Notes: generated from the letters alone by a model not told the origin. A stretch of DNA of 64,000 nucleotides from Streptomyces pseudovenezuelae (GCF_029892565.1 NZ_JARXVH010000002.1:660501-724500); one strand, 5' to 3'; positions 16,047 through 25,116 are shown, counted from the first letter of the stretch. Numbers and translations are program-made.

Positions 16047-19040
16047 GTGTTCGAGCAGCAGACAGCACACACGCCCGCGCACGACCGGGTGGGCGCCCCC
16101 ACCCGTCGGCCTCCGGCCCCGGCCCATCCCTCCGGCGACATGCTGCGGCGCGCGATCGGCAACAGCGCGCTGGCGGCCGGCAGCGGCACGGGCGCGCCGC
16201 ACCCGGTCGCGGAAACAGAGGCCGTACGCGCCCTGGACGGGCCTGGAACACCGCTCGGCGCCGGCCCAAAGGCCGCTGCCGAGCGGGCCGTCGGCCACGA
16301 TCCCGGCGACGTCCGGGTGCACACCGGACCACGGATCCGGACGGCCGCCCGGGCCGCGGGCGCCGCCGGATTCACCTTCGGCCGCGACATCGGCGTCGCG
16401 ACCGGTCCGGGCCAGGAGATCCCGCAACAACTGCTCATCCACGAGGCCGTGCACGCGGCCCAGCAGAGCGCCGGCGGCACCGCGGGCGCCGACGAGGCGG
16501 AACGGCAGGCCGTCACGGTCGGCCACGGCGGCGCCTCGACGGGAGCCTTGGCCGGCACGGCGGCCCCCTACGTCGCATGGGCCCCGGAGGACTGGCTGAC
16601 CACCACACCGGACGTCCGCCGCTACGGCCTCTCCGACCTCCTTGACGAAGCACGGGCCGTCGACGAATGGCTGCGCCGGCAGATCGCGACGACCCCCGAA
16701 TTCGACCGAATAAAGGAGGCCGAGGCCGCCATACAGGCCGAACTCGCCCGCCGCGCCCCGGCGTTGACCCCGACCGGCCCCCGAACCCGCCCCGCGGCCC
16801 CCCGCACCGGACGCCGCTCGACCCCCGCGCGTGCCCCGGAAGTCCTCCCGGAGACCGAGATACCGCACGTGCTGCGCGACCGCGTCAGTATGCCGCTGAC
16901 CGACCCGGCCGAGGTCCGCGCCGAGGCCGACCGCATCGCGGCCTGGCTGCTGCGGCCGGACGTCAGCCGCGCCGACCGCGCCACCCTCCGCCAGGAACTG
17001 GCCCTGCTCGCCCCGGCCGTTGCCGCTGACCTCGACCGCGCGGGCGTGGAACGCCAACAGGCCCGCCTAGCCCGGGCGTTGGCGCCGACCGGCACTCAGG
17101 ACCGGGCCGGCGTCCTCGCCAACCTGCGGATCGTGGAGTCGATCAGGCCCTACGCCGACGCACCGGGTTCGGCGTACGTCATCCACGACGGCGAACTGCT
17201 CGTCTTCCCTCTGGAGACCGCGCAGCGCGTGCGAGCCCAGGTGCTGGGCTCGCTGACGGATGCCGCCCGACGGGCTCAAGGGATCGTCGACTCCACCGAG
17301 TTCCGCATGAACGAGCACCTGCGCCTGAACTATCAGGAGCAGCCGGTGGTCGGCTTTCTGGTCAGTGTGGTCAGCCGGGAGGAGCCCGTCGAGGTGCAGA
17401 CGCGGATGCTGGGCCCGCTGGCAGAGTCCAACATGGCGCTGGCCCGCTATCGGGCGGCGGCGCGACGGGGCTCCCTCGTCGACATGGCGGACGCCGTCCT
17501 CAGTGCAGTCGAATCCGCGGACAAGGCCCAGGAGATCGTGCTCGACGGCATCGACCGCGCCGTGGCGGCGGCCGGCTCGATCGTGCACGGTCTGGAGATC
17601 ACCCGCAATCTGGCCTTCACCATCGCCCTGTCCGTGGGCGCGATCCTCGCCGCCCCGGTGGTCGCGGCCGGAGTAGCCGGACTGGGCGCGACCGGGCTCA
17701 CCGCGACCGCACTCACGGCCGTCGGCACCGGAACCGTCGTCGGTGGCGAGGGACTGCTCCTTGGCTTCACCGGAGGCGCCGGCGGTGAACTGGCCGCCGG
17801 ACACGGTGTACGAGCGGCCCTCGACACCGGCGTGGACGAAGGACTCCGCGTCGGCGCGCAGGGCGTGTCGATCGGCGTGGGCGGTGGCGTGAGCCCCGGC
17901 CTGGCCCGTGCGCTCGGCGTCGGCGCCCGGGGAGTGTCCCGGCTCGGATCGTTCGGGCGCGCCGCGCTCGCACAGGGCGGTGGGAACGCCCTCGGAGGGG
18001 TGACCGGCGCCCTGCTCAACCCGCCCGAAGGCACCGGCCGCGGGGACGCGGCCCTCCGGGCCGGCCTGACCGGCTTCGGCCTGGGCGCGCTCGGCGGTGT
18101 CGCGGGGACCTATGCGCAGGGCCTGCCCTCTGCCACCGTGCGGTTCGGCGTGGGTGTCGGACTGCCCAGCCTCGTCGACGGCGGGGCGACCTACCTGCAG
18201 ACCGGCGACCTGGCCCAGTCACTGACGGCAGCCGGCACCGGCCTGGCGGTCAGCGCTCTGACAACCGGCCGCTCCAGCGGTATCAGCGGGAGTGCCGAGC
18301 AACGGGCCTTCCGCGCCGGGCAGTCCGTACGACGCGGCCTGGGCGCCCCCGGCCGACTGCTGCGACCGTATGTGGCAGGCGCGCTGATCGGCCTCGCCGA
18401 GCCGGTACCCGCGCTGCGCCTGGAAGAGACACCGACGTCGATCACGCAGTCCGGGAGCGAGCGACCCGACGTCGCCTCGGCGGCCCCGCCCCCGACGCGG
18501 GCGCCCGCCGAGCAGCCTCAGCGTCAGGTGACGCCGACACGGGTGATCTCGCGGGGCGCGTTCCCCGTCAATCCCGCCCGGCAGGTGGTCGATCCGTTCT
18601 CCGGTGAGGTGCTCGGCCAGCAGTCCGCGTCGGCACAGACAGCCCGCTCGGTGATCACAGGCCCGCGTGCGGACGAGGCCGAAGTGGCCACCTGGCGACA
18701 GGCGTTGGACCGCGGCGAGATCGGAATTCAGGCCCCGCTGGGCGCGAACGTCTCCGGCCCCGACTTCATCACCGCCGAAATCGACTCCTCGGGTCAGATC
18801 ACCATCTACGTCAGCGACACCAAGCTCTCCACGACGGGCCGCTTCCCGACCCCCGCCACCGCCATTCCCACCACGTGGGGAGCCGAGGTCCGCGCCGCCA
18901 TCGCCCCGGGCCGTTTCGACGTCGGGGATCCCGTCCTCGAAGCGGCCATCCGGCAGGCCTTCGCGGCCGGACGGGTGCAGATCCGGCAGGTCAACGCGGA
19001 CTACAGCCCGAACGGAGGCGGCAGGGTCACCGGTTTCTAG
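16047..19040 (+). CDS. DUF4157 (eCIS core) protein with hydrophobic middle and nuclease-like C-terminus: candidate effector
   Basis: The 997-residue protein starts at a GTG preceded by GGGACGGAGG. Residues about 70-150 form a DUF4157 domain with the metallopeptidase-type motif HEAVH (132-136) after LGAGPKAAAERAVGHD, and DVRVHTGP. DUF4157 is linked to loading of eCIS cargo. Residues about 515-740 are long Gly/Ala/Val-rich hydrophobic stretches able to insert in membranes. The last 110 residues form a compact domain with GPDFITAEIDSSGQ followed by VSDTK; D906, D924 and K926 are spaced like a PD-(D/E)xK nuclease core. I infer a toxin; no database match was made. It is the last gene of the operon; no immunity gene follows on this strand. 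Confidence 0.8.
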   Translation: MFEQQTAHTPAHDRVGAPTRRPPAPAHPSGDMLRRAIGNSALAAGSGTGAPHPVAETEAVRALDGPGTPLGAGPKAAAERAVGHDPGDVRVHTGPRIRTAARAAGAAGFTFGRDIGVATGPGQEIPQQLLIHEAVHAAQQSAGGTAGADEAERQAVTVGHGGASTGALAGTAAPYVAWAPEDWLTTTPDVRRYGLSDLLDEARAVDEWLRRQIATTPEFDRIKEAEAAIQAELARRAPALTPTGPRTRPAAPRTGRRSTPARAPEVLPETEIPHVLRDRVSMPLTDPAEVRAEADRIAAWLLRPDVSRADRATLRQELALLAPAVAADLDRAGVERQQARLARALAPTGTQDRAGVLANLRIVESIRPYADAPGSAYVIHDGELLVFPLETAQRVRAQVLGSLTDAARRAQGIVDSTEFRMNEHLRLNYQEQPVVGFLVSVVSREEPVEVQTRMLGPLAESNMALARYRAAARRGSLVDMADAVLSAVESADKAQEIVLDGIDRAVAAAGSIVHGLEITRNLAFTIALSVGAILAAPVVAAGVAGLGATGLTATALTAVGTGTVVGGEGLLLGFTGGAGGELAAGHGVRAALDTGVDEGLRVGAQGVSIGVGGGVSPGLARALGVGARGVSRLGSFGRAALAQGGGNALGGVTGALLNPPEGTGRGDAALRAGLTGFGLGALGGVAGTYAQGLPSATVRFGVGVGLPSLVDGGATYLQTGDLAQSLTAAGTGLAVSALTTGRSSGISGSAEQRAFRAGQSVRRGLGAPGRLLRPYVAGALIGLAEPVPALRLEETPTSITQSGSERPDVASAAPPPTRAPAEQPQRQVTPTRVISRGAFPVNPARQVVDPFSGEVLGQQSASAQTARSVITGPRADEAEVATWRQALDRGEIGIQAPLGANVSGPDFITAEIDSSGQITIYVSDTKLSTTGRFPTPATAIPTTWGAEVRAAIAPGRFDVGDPVLEAAIRQAFAAGRVQIRQVNADYSPNGGGRVTGF

Positions 19041-19052
19041 ATCCGGGAGGCT

Positions 19053-22031
19053 TCACGCCGGTGCCGGGCGCGGCTGCTGCGGGCTCCGGGCCGGTTCGGA
19101 AACGGGTGGTCGAGTGGTGACGTCGGTGGGGGCGAGGCCGGGTTGTCGCAGGAGGCGGGCACGGAGTGGATCCGTGTCCGGGAGGCCGAGTTCGGTGGTG
19201 ATGGTCAGGGCCTGGGTCCATGCGGTGCGGGCGGCGTGCGGGCGGGCGATGGTGTGGAGGATGTCGCCCAGGCAGACGAGACCGGCGGCCTCGCTGTGGC
19301 GGGCGCCGGTCTGGTGGAAGAGGTCGAGGGCCTGCCGGTAGCGGTCGACGGCCTCGGTGTGCTGGCCGAGGTGGTGGTGGATGTAGCCGAGGCTGTCCTG
19401 GATGTGGGCCTGCCCGTTGAGGTCGCCGGTCTCCTCGGCCAGGGCGAGGGCCTGGCGGCAGTGGGTGAGGGCTTGGTGGTGGTCGCCGAGTTGGGCGAGG
19501 ATCCAGCCGATGTGGTTCAGCGCGGCGGACTGCCCGGCCCGGTCGTCGGCGGCCCGGTGGTGCGCGAGGCTGTCGTGCGCGTGGCCCAGCGCCTGCTGGT
19601 GGCGGCTCTGGGCGTCGTACATCCGGGACAGGTGTTGGTGGATGCGGGCCTGCCCGGCGTGGCTGCCGACCTCGCCGAACAGGTCCAGCGCGCGCAGGTA
19701 GTGGGCGCGGGCTTCGGCGGGGCGTTCCAGCCGGTCCTGGGCGAGTCCCAGGCCGCGGTGGGCCTCGGCCTGTCCGGCCTGGTCGCCCTGGTGGCGGGCG
19801 GTGTCCAGGGCCTTGGTGTGGACGACGGTCAGCGCCCGCCAGTACCCGTGCCGGTCGAGATAGGTCGTGAGCGCTGAGGCGAGCCGCCAGGTGTGGACGG
19901 GGAAGCCGGCGGCGGGCGCCTGTTCCACAGCGGCGACGAGCACCGGCGCCTCGGCGCTGAACCAGGCCTGCGCCTGCCGGTGGTCGGCCAACTCCTCGGG
20001 TGCGGCGCCCGGTTCGGCCGGTGGCAGCGGGGTCGGGTTGGGCCGGGGAGTCAGCAGGGCGTCGGCCCGATGGGCCGTGTGCAGGTAGTGGTCGAACATG
20101 CGGTGCGACGCGGCACGCCGGGTGTCGTCGCTGTCGTGCGCGGCGACCAGCTCGGCCGCGTAGGCGCGCAGCAGGTCGTGGAAGCCGTACCGGCCGAGGG
20201 GGTGTTCGGTGAGGAGGTGACCGCGGACCAGTTCGGCCAGCAGGACACGGGCGCGGGGTGCCGCTACGCCGGCCAGGGCGGCGATGGCCGGGAGCGCGGC
20301 GTCGGGTCCGAGGTGCAGTCCCAGTAATCGGAAGAGCCGGCCGGCCTCGGGGCTGAGCGCGTGGTAGGACCAGGAGAACACCGCCCGCACCTGGCTGGTC
20401 GCCTCCCCGCCGTCCAGCGCGTCCAGGCGTCCGTCGGCCCGGCGCAGTTCCTCGGCGAGTGCCGCGAGCGGGAGTTCGGGCTGTGCGGCGGCGCGGGCGG
20501 CGACGATCGCGAGCGCGAGCGGCAGGCCCGCGCACCGGCCGACGATCTCCCGTACAGCGTCGGGATCGGCGGACACCCGGTCCGCGCCCAGTCTGCGGAT
20601 CAGCAACTCCCGGGCCTCACCGGGAGCGAGCAGGCCGATGGTCAGCAGATGGGCGCCCTCGGCCGCGGCCAGTCCGGTCAGCGACTTCCGGCTGGTGATC
20701 AGCGCCAGACAGCCGGGCGACCCGGGCAGCAGCGGACGCACCTGTTCGGCATCGCGGGCGTTGTCCAGCACCACCAGCATCCGCCGGCCGGCCAGAAGGC
20801 TGCGGTACAGCCCGGCCTGCGCCTCCAGACCGATCGGGATCCGGGCCGGCGGCACCCCCAGGGCGTCCAAGAAGCCGCGTACCGCCTCCGCCGGGCTCAT
20901 CACCGAGCCGCCGGGGGCGAATCCGTGCAGGTTCACATACAACTGGCCGTCGGGAAAGGCCTGTTGGGCCCGGCGTGCCCAGTGCACGGCGAGTGCGGTC
21001 TTGCCCACGCCTGCGGTGCCCGACACCGCCGAGATCACCACCGCCGACGGTTGCTCGGTCACCGAGGTGAGGATCTCCTCCAGTCTGGCGAGTTCCTCGT
21101 CGCGTCCGCTGAATCCCCGTACTCCCATGGGCAGTTGTACGGGCACCTCGCCCGGCCGAGGAGTTGTCGCCGGTGACGGCCGCACCGGGGCAGAGGTGGG
21201 GAGAGCAGTCCGGAGTGGGGTTCGGGGGGCCGGCCATGCGGTGGGCTCGGACAGGCCTCCCCGAAGGATCTCCTGGTGTGTCTTCTGTAGTTCCGTACCC
21301 GGGTCGGCGCCCAGTTCCTCGGCGAGCCGCTGTCGGACGACGGCGTAGCAGTCCAGTGCCTCCGCGCCGCGTCCGGCGGCGTGCAGTGCTCGCATCAGGG
21401 CTTCGGTCAGGGGCTCCACCAGCGGGTACTCGCCCAGGAGTTCGGTCAGCGGGCCGATTACGGCGACGGGGTCGCCGACGCGCGACTCCATGTGCGCCCA
21501 CCCGACGACGGCGTCCACGCGCTGCCGTCGCCATGCCTCGCGGACCTGCGCCGCCCACTGTCCGCCGAGCCCGGCCAGCGGCTCCCCGTGCCACAGTCCC
21601 AGCGCCTCGCGCAGCAGCGTCGTACGCGCCTCGTCCGTCCGTCCCGTTTCCCGGGCCCGGCCGACGGACTGCCGGAAAAGGTGGATGTCCACCTGGTCAG
21701 GGCGGGCCTCCAGGAGGTAGCCGCCGGAGCGGCGCACCAGACGTAACCGCGTATGTCCCGAGTCGCCGGTCTCCTCGCACAGTCGGCGGATCCGGGCGAT
21801 GTGTGCGTGCAGCGCGCGCCGAGCCCCGTCCGGTGGCTCGGCGCCCCAGACCCGTTTGATCAGGACGTCGGTCGCGACGGGCCGGCCGGCGTCCACCGCC
21901 AACGCCGCCAGTACGGCCCTGCGTTGCGGTGGCCCGACCTCCACGGTCCGGCCGTCCACCGAGAGTTCCACGGGACCGAGAAGGCGCAGCTCCACCACGA
22001 TGTCCACGCTCCCCGCGCATATTTTCTTCAC
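19053..22031 (-). CDS. SARP-family transcriptional regulator (winged helix-BTAD-NB-ARC-TPR), two TTA codons
   Basis: The 992-residue AfsR-like regulator has an OmpR-type winged helix (about 14-110), a bacterial transcriptional activation domain (about 115-260), an NTPase module with P-loop GTAGVGKT near 337-345 and LVVLDNARDAEQ, then TPR repeats (about 690-960). SARPs activate antibiotic or developmental gene clusters by binding direct repeats. Start is uncertain: GTG codons at 22031, 22007, 21998 and 21995 are all possible, and family alignment favours one near 21998. Two in-frame TTA leucine codons lie at 21744-21746 and 20325-20327, implying dependence on the bldA tRNA. It is convergent with the eCIS operon, only 12 bp away. 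Confidence 0.9.
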   Translation of the reverse strand: MKKICAGSVDIVVELRLLGPVELSVDGRTVEVGPPQRRAVLAALAVDAGRPVATDVLIKRVWGAEPPDGARRALHAHIARIRRLCEETGDSGHTRLRLVRRSGGYLLEARPDQVDIHLFRQSVGRARETGRTDEARTTLLREALGLWHGEPLAGLGGQWAAQVREAWRRQRVDAVVGWAHMESRVGDPVAVIGPLTELLGEYPLVEPLTEALMRALHAAGRGAEALDCYAVVRQRLAEELGADPGTELQKTHQEILRGGLSEPTAWPAPRTPLRTALPTSAPVRPSPATTPRPGEVPVQLPMGVRGFSGRDEELARLEEILTSVTEQPSAVVISAVSGTAGVGKTALAVHWARRAQQAFPDGQLYVNLHGFAPGGSVMSPAEAVRGFLDALGVPPARIPIGLEAQAGLYRSLLAGRRMLVVLDNARDAEQVRPLLPGSPGCLALITSRKSLTGLAAAEGAHLLTIGLLAPGEARELLIRRLGADRVSADPDAVREIVGRCAGLPLALAIVAARAAAQPELPLAALAEELRRADGRLDALDGGEATSQVRAVFSWSYHALSPEAGRLFRLLGLHLGPDAALPAIAALAGVAAPRARVLLAELVRGHLLTEHPLGRYGFHDLLRAYAAELVAAHDSDDTRRAASHRMFDHYLHTAHRADALLTPRPNPTPLPPAEPGAAPEELADHRQAQAWFSAEAPVLVAAVEQAPAAGFPVHTWRLASALTTYLDRHGYWRALTVVHTKALDTARHQGDQAGQAEAHRGLGLAQDRLERPAEARAHYLRALDLFGEVGSHAGQARIHQHLSRMYDAQSRHQQALGHAHDSLAHHRAADDRAGQSAALNHIGWILAQLGDHHQALTHCRQALALAEETGDLNGQAHIQDSLGYIHHHLGQHTEAVDRYRQALDLFHQTGARHSEAAGLVCLGDILHTIARPHAARTAWTQALTITTELGLPDTDPLRARLLRQPGLAPTDVTTRPPVSEPARSPQQPRPAPA
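20325..20327 (-). promoter_or_regulatory. In-frame TTA codon in SARP gene (bldA-type control)
   Basis: The codon reads TTA within the context R-L-F-R-L-L-G-L; phase agrees with the stop of the gene. In Streptomyces TTA is read only by the bldA tRNA, which is developmentally timed. Confidence 0.85.
21744..21746 (-). promoter_or_regulatory. Second in-frame TTA codon in SARP gene
   Basis: It lies in the DNA-binding half of the protein, in the context H-T-R-L-R-L-V, and is in frame with the codon phase of the gene. An early TTA makes full-length translation strongly dependent on bldA tRNA. Confidence 0.85.
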
Positions 22032-22194
22032 TCCGCGCGCACACTCTCACGCTGGGCGACAACCTATCGACAACGTTCCGAGCCACACTCGAACTTCAGT
22101 CTGATGGGGCGGAGAGTCTCCACGCACGGCGGCGCACCGGGGGCGGGAGCGGCGTCGTGGGGAGCCGGTCAGGCGGTATCTGGGGGAGAGCGAT

Positions 22195-23013
22195 TTGAAC
22201 GAACATCGGGGAGCGACGGGGACGCGGACGGCACAAGCACCGGCTCGGCTGCCGGTCCGCCCGTACGAGCCGGAGGCCGCGCGGGTCGCGCAGCATGCGC
22301 CGCCTCCGCTGTCCGTGTCGGACGGCGGTGGGCGGAGTGTACTGGAGGGCGCCTTCGGGTTGTTGGGCGCGGTGGAGCGGGCCGGAGAGGCCGGACTGAC
22401 CAGGCTCGCGGCGGAGTGCGGGCTGCCCAAGACGACCGCGTACCGCCTCCTTGAACAGATGGTCGAACTGGGGGCGGTTGAGCGGAGCCGCAGGGGCTAT
22501 CGCGTGGGTCCGCGGCTCTTCCGGCTCGGGCAGGGGTGGCAACCGCATCCCGGGCTGCGGACCGCCGCACGGGCGCCGGCCCGCCGGCTGGCGCGCATCA
22601 CGGGCGCGACGGTGGGGATCAACGTCCTGCGGGAGGGCCAGACCCTGGTCCTGGACTGGACGGTCGGCGAAACACCGGCGGCGCTGGGTCCATTGCTCGA
22701 CAGGGTGGCCTGGCCGTGGTTCACGGCTGCGGGCAAGGTGCTGGTCGCCGCCGCCCATCCTCGGCTTCCGCCGGGTCCGGTGCCCGCCTCCTGGCGACAG
22801 GAGTGCGAGGAGATCCGGACCCGCGGAGTCGCGTTCGACCGCGAGGAGTTGATGGCCGGAGTCTGCTGCCTGGCCGTGCCGCTGCACGGCCCGAGTGGTG
22901 TGCACCTGGCGTCCTTGAGCGTCGTGACCGATCCGGCACACAGCCTGGAGCGGCTTGTCGGTGTCGCCGAGCAGACGGCGAGAATGATCAGCGCGGCGCT
23001 GCGCGGTCGTTGA
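22195..23013 (+). CDS. IclR-family transcriptional regulator
   Basis: The 272-residue protein starts at TTG, supported by GGGGGAG seven bases upstream. After a low-complexity 45-residue leader, residues about 48-110 form the IclR winged helix (SVLEGAFGLLGAVE, then LTRLAAECGLPKTTAYRLLE). Residues 120-272 form the effector-binding domain, ending MISAALRG. IclR proteins usually control catabolism of small acids or aromatic compounds. It is divergent from the SARP gene and convergent with the symporter pair, with a 7-bp-stem hairpin between them; it may regulate the symporter, but no operator was identified. Confidence 0.85.
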   Translation: MNEHRGATGTRTAQAPARLPVRPYEPEAARVAQHAPPPLSVSDGGGRSVLEGAFGLLGAVERAGEAGLTRLAAECGLPKTTAYRLLEQMVELGAVERSRRGYRVGPRLFRLGQGWQPHPGLRTAARAPARRLARITGATVGINVLREGQTLVLDWTVGETPAALGPLLDRVAWPWFTAAGKVLVAAAHPRLPPGPVPASWRQECEEIRTRGVAFDREELMAGVCCLAVPLHGPSGVHLASLSVVTDPAHSLERLVGVAEQTARMISAALRGR

Positions 23014-23015
23014 GC

Positions 23016-23039
23016 CGGTCCGTCGATCCCGGCGGACCG
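23016..23039. terminator. Hairpin between convergent IclR and symporter genes
   Basis: CGGTCCG at 23016-23022 and CGGACCG at 23033-23039 form a perfect 7-bp stem with a 10-nt loop in the 43-bp gap between convergent genes. No U-tract is present. Confidence 0.45.
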
Positions 23040-23056
23040 TATCTGTGCGGGCAGGC

Positions 23057-24673
23057 TCATCCGGTCCCTCGTCCGGGGGGCCCGGCGAGCAGCAGGTGCT
23101 CCATGCTCTCGTAGCGTCCGCGTTCGCGTCGGATGGCCTTGCGCCCGGAGAGCATGGTGCCCAGCCAGCCGGACAGGAAGCCGACGGGGACCGAGACAAG
23201 TGCCGTGGTGGTCAAGGGGAACCAGTTGAAGTCGGCGTTCGGGAAGGCCGCGAGCGGGGACCCCGAGACCAGGTTGGTGCCGGTCATCAGGACCAGGACG
23301 CTGAGGGTGCCGCCGATGAGCGTGCACAGCAGGCCGGCGCGGGTGAAGCGGCGCCAGAAAAGGCTGTAGGTGAGCGCGGGGGCGATCGCCGAGGCGCCCA
23401 GACAGAACGACAGGATGGCCAGCGGCTGCAGACTGCGGTGCTGGGCCAGCGCCGCCAGCAGGATCACCGGGACCCCGACGACCAGGGCGGACCACCGGGC
23501 CAGGGCCATCTCGCGCCGCGGTGTCATGGTGGGGCGCTTGGCGGCGATGACGTCGTGGGCCAGTGAGTTGGCGCAGGCGAGCGTCATGCTGGCGACGGAC
23601 GCGAGCAGGGTGAGGAAGATCGCCGTGGTGACGGTGGCGAAGACCAGAGCCTCCGTTCGCGAGAGGTGTTCGCCGAAGGCGGCCCGCGCGCCGAGGAGAT
23701 AGGCGGTGTTGCCCCGCGGGTCCCCCGCGACGACGCCCGCCTTGCCGATGAGGGCCATCGCTCCGACGGCGACGACGGTGAGCACCAGGACGAACAGCGC
23801 GACGGACGAGACCGCCCAGGACATCGCCCGCCGCACCTGACGGGTGCTGCCGGCGGTGTACATCCGCATGGTGACGTGCGGCAGACAGGCGCCGCCCAGC
23901 ACGATGGCGACCTGCGTACTGACCATGTCCAGGGCGGGATGGGGTCCGCCCGCGAACTGCATGCCCCAGCGCAGATAGTGCGGTCCGGTACCGCTGCCCC
24001 GCGCCGCCGCCTGGAACAGCGCCTGCGGGTTCCAGCCGAACGTGTAGAGGATCAACACCGCGACCACGAGCCCGGAGCCGAGCAGCATCACCGTCTTGAG
24101 GATCTGGATGAGCGCGGTGCCTCGCATCCCGCCGAGCGCCGCGTAACTGATCATCAGCGTGCCGGCCCCGATGACACAGCCGGTCTTCATACCGCTGTCG
24201 GAGAATCCGAGGACGTACGCCAACAGCTGTCCCACACCCGCGAGTTGGACGACCATCATCGGCGCCAGCGCGACGATCGTGACCAGACACGCGGCCATGC
24301 GCACCGACCGCCCCGGCAGCCGGCGGACCAGCACGTCACCCATGGTGAACCGGCCCGTGTTGTGCAGGGGTTCGGCCAGCAGGAACATCAGCAGCACCAA
24401 CGACAGCAGGGCACTGGTGGCCAGTACGACACCGTCGTATCCGCATAACGCGATGACCCCGCCGATGGTGAGGACGGTGGCGGCGGAGATGTAATCACCC
24501 GCGATGGCAAGGCCGTTGCGCAACGGCGAGAGAGACCGGTATCCGGTGTAGTACTCGGCCAGGTCGTCCTCACCGCCGGGACCGGTCAGCACGCAGCACA
24601 GGAGCGTGAGGGTCACCACGCTGCAGAACGCCACCAGGGACCAGGACTGCGCGGCGCCGCTGAAGACGGTCAC
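23057..24673 (-). CDS. Sodium:solute symporter family transporter (ActP/cation-acetate symporter-like), one TTA codon
   Basis: The 538-residue protein has about 13 hydrophobic helices and SSS signatures: LAEYYTGYRSLSPLRNGLAIAGDYIS near 35-60, GGVIALCGYDG, and later MTLACANSLAHDVIA. The partner DUF485 gene upstream and the AIAGDYISAA motif point to a monocarboxylate (acetate/pyruvate-like) symporter of the ActP group. The GTG at 24673 overlaps the DUF485 stop by 4 bp (GTGA), replacing a much longer upstream reading. Leucine in VIALCGY is encoded by TTA at 24446-24448, so translation probably depends on bldA. Substrate is inferred from family and synteny. Confidence 0.85.
   Translation of the reverse strand: MTVFSGAAQSWSLVAFCSVVTLTLLCCVLTGPGGEDDLAEYYTGYRSLSPLRNGLAIAGDYISAATVLTIGGVIALCGYDGVVLATSALLSLVLLMFLLAEPLHNTGRFTMGDVLVRRLPGRSVRMAACLVTIVALAPMMVVQLAGVGQLLAYVLGFSDSGMKTGCVIGAGTLMISYAALGGMRGTALIQILKTVMLLGSGLVVAVLILYTFGWNPQALFQAAARGSGTGPHYLRWGMQFAGGPHPALDMVSTQVAIVLGGACLPHVTMRMYTAGSTRQVRRAMSWAVSSVALFVLVLTVVAVGAMALIGKAGVVAGDPRGNTAYLLGARAAFGEHLSRTEALVFATVTTAIFLTLLASVASMTLACANSLAHDVIAAKRPTMTPRREMALARWSALVVGVPVILLAALAQHRSLQPLAILSFCLGASAIAPALTYSLFWRRFTRAGLLCTLIGGTLSVLVLMTGTNLVSGSPLAAFPNADFNWFPLTTTALVSVPVGFLSGWLGTMLSGRKAIRRERGRYESMEHLLLAGPPGRGTG
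24446..24448 (-). promoter_or_regulatory. In-frame TTA codon in symporter gene
   Basis: The TTA falls in the context V-I-A-L-C-G-Y-D and is in phase with the GTG start at 24673. TTA codons are rare in this high-GC window; the only others I confirmed in frame are in the nearby SARP gene. Confidence 0.82.
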
Positions 24674-25116
24674 GGCTGCGGCTCCTGGCGCGCGTCCGAG
24701 GAGTGTGCGTGGCGTCGCACCCGGCGGGCCAGCGGATCGACGTAGCGCCGCGCGGTGAACTCGTAGAGGACCACCGCCAGCCAGGTGACGGGGAGTTGGA
24801 GCAGCGCGAGGACGAGTCCTGTGGGCAGGCCGCCCGGTGCGGGGCGGGTCATCAGCTCGGGGACTTCGACGGTGAGGGCCAGGAAGAGGGCGAAGTAGCC
24901 GAGGGCGGCGAAGGCGGCGACGCGTCGCTGCCAGCGGCAGGCGCGGCGCAGGAGGCGCAGATTGCGGTGCGGTCCGGTGTACGAGCGAGGGCGGGCGGCG
25001 CCCGGGGGTAACTGCCTGTCGGCCGCCCAGCCGGGGATCCGCGGGGCCGAGGTGTGGGAGGGAATCCGTCCGTGCCGTTGCCGGACGCGGGGTAAGTCCG
25101 TGCTGTCGTAGGACAT
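24670..25116 (-). CDS. DUF485-family small membrane protein, symporter partner
   Basis: The 148-residue protein has a basic, Pro-rich N-terminal half and two hydrophobic helices at about 72-90 and 105-125 (FAALGYFALFLALTVEV; VLALLQLPVTWLAVVLYEF), followed by a positively charged tail. This is the DUF485 layout commonly encoded just before ActP-type acetate symporters, with which it probably acts. The ATG at 25116 has AGGAG eight bases upstream. Its last bases overlap the symporter GTG, indicating coupled translation. Confidence 0.75.
   Translation of the reverse strand: MSYDSTDLPRVRQRHGRIPSHTSAPRIPGWAADRQLPPGAARPRSYTGPHRNLRLLRRACRWQRRVAAFAALGYFALFLALTVEVPELMTRPAPGGLPTGLVLALLQLPVTWLAVVLYEFTARRYVDPLARRVRRHAHSSDARQEPQP

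Noticed and set aside
16047..16500. HEAVH motif as evidence for an active secreted protease
   Set aside because: The motif belongs to DUF4157, where it is widespread in eCIS cargo; there is no signal peptide, and proteolytic activity is not established for the family.
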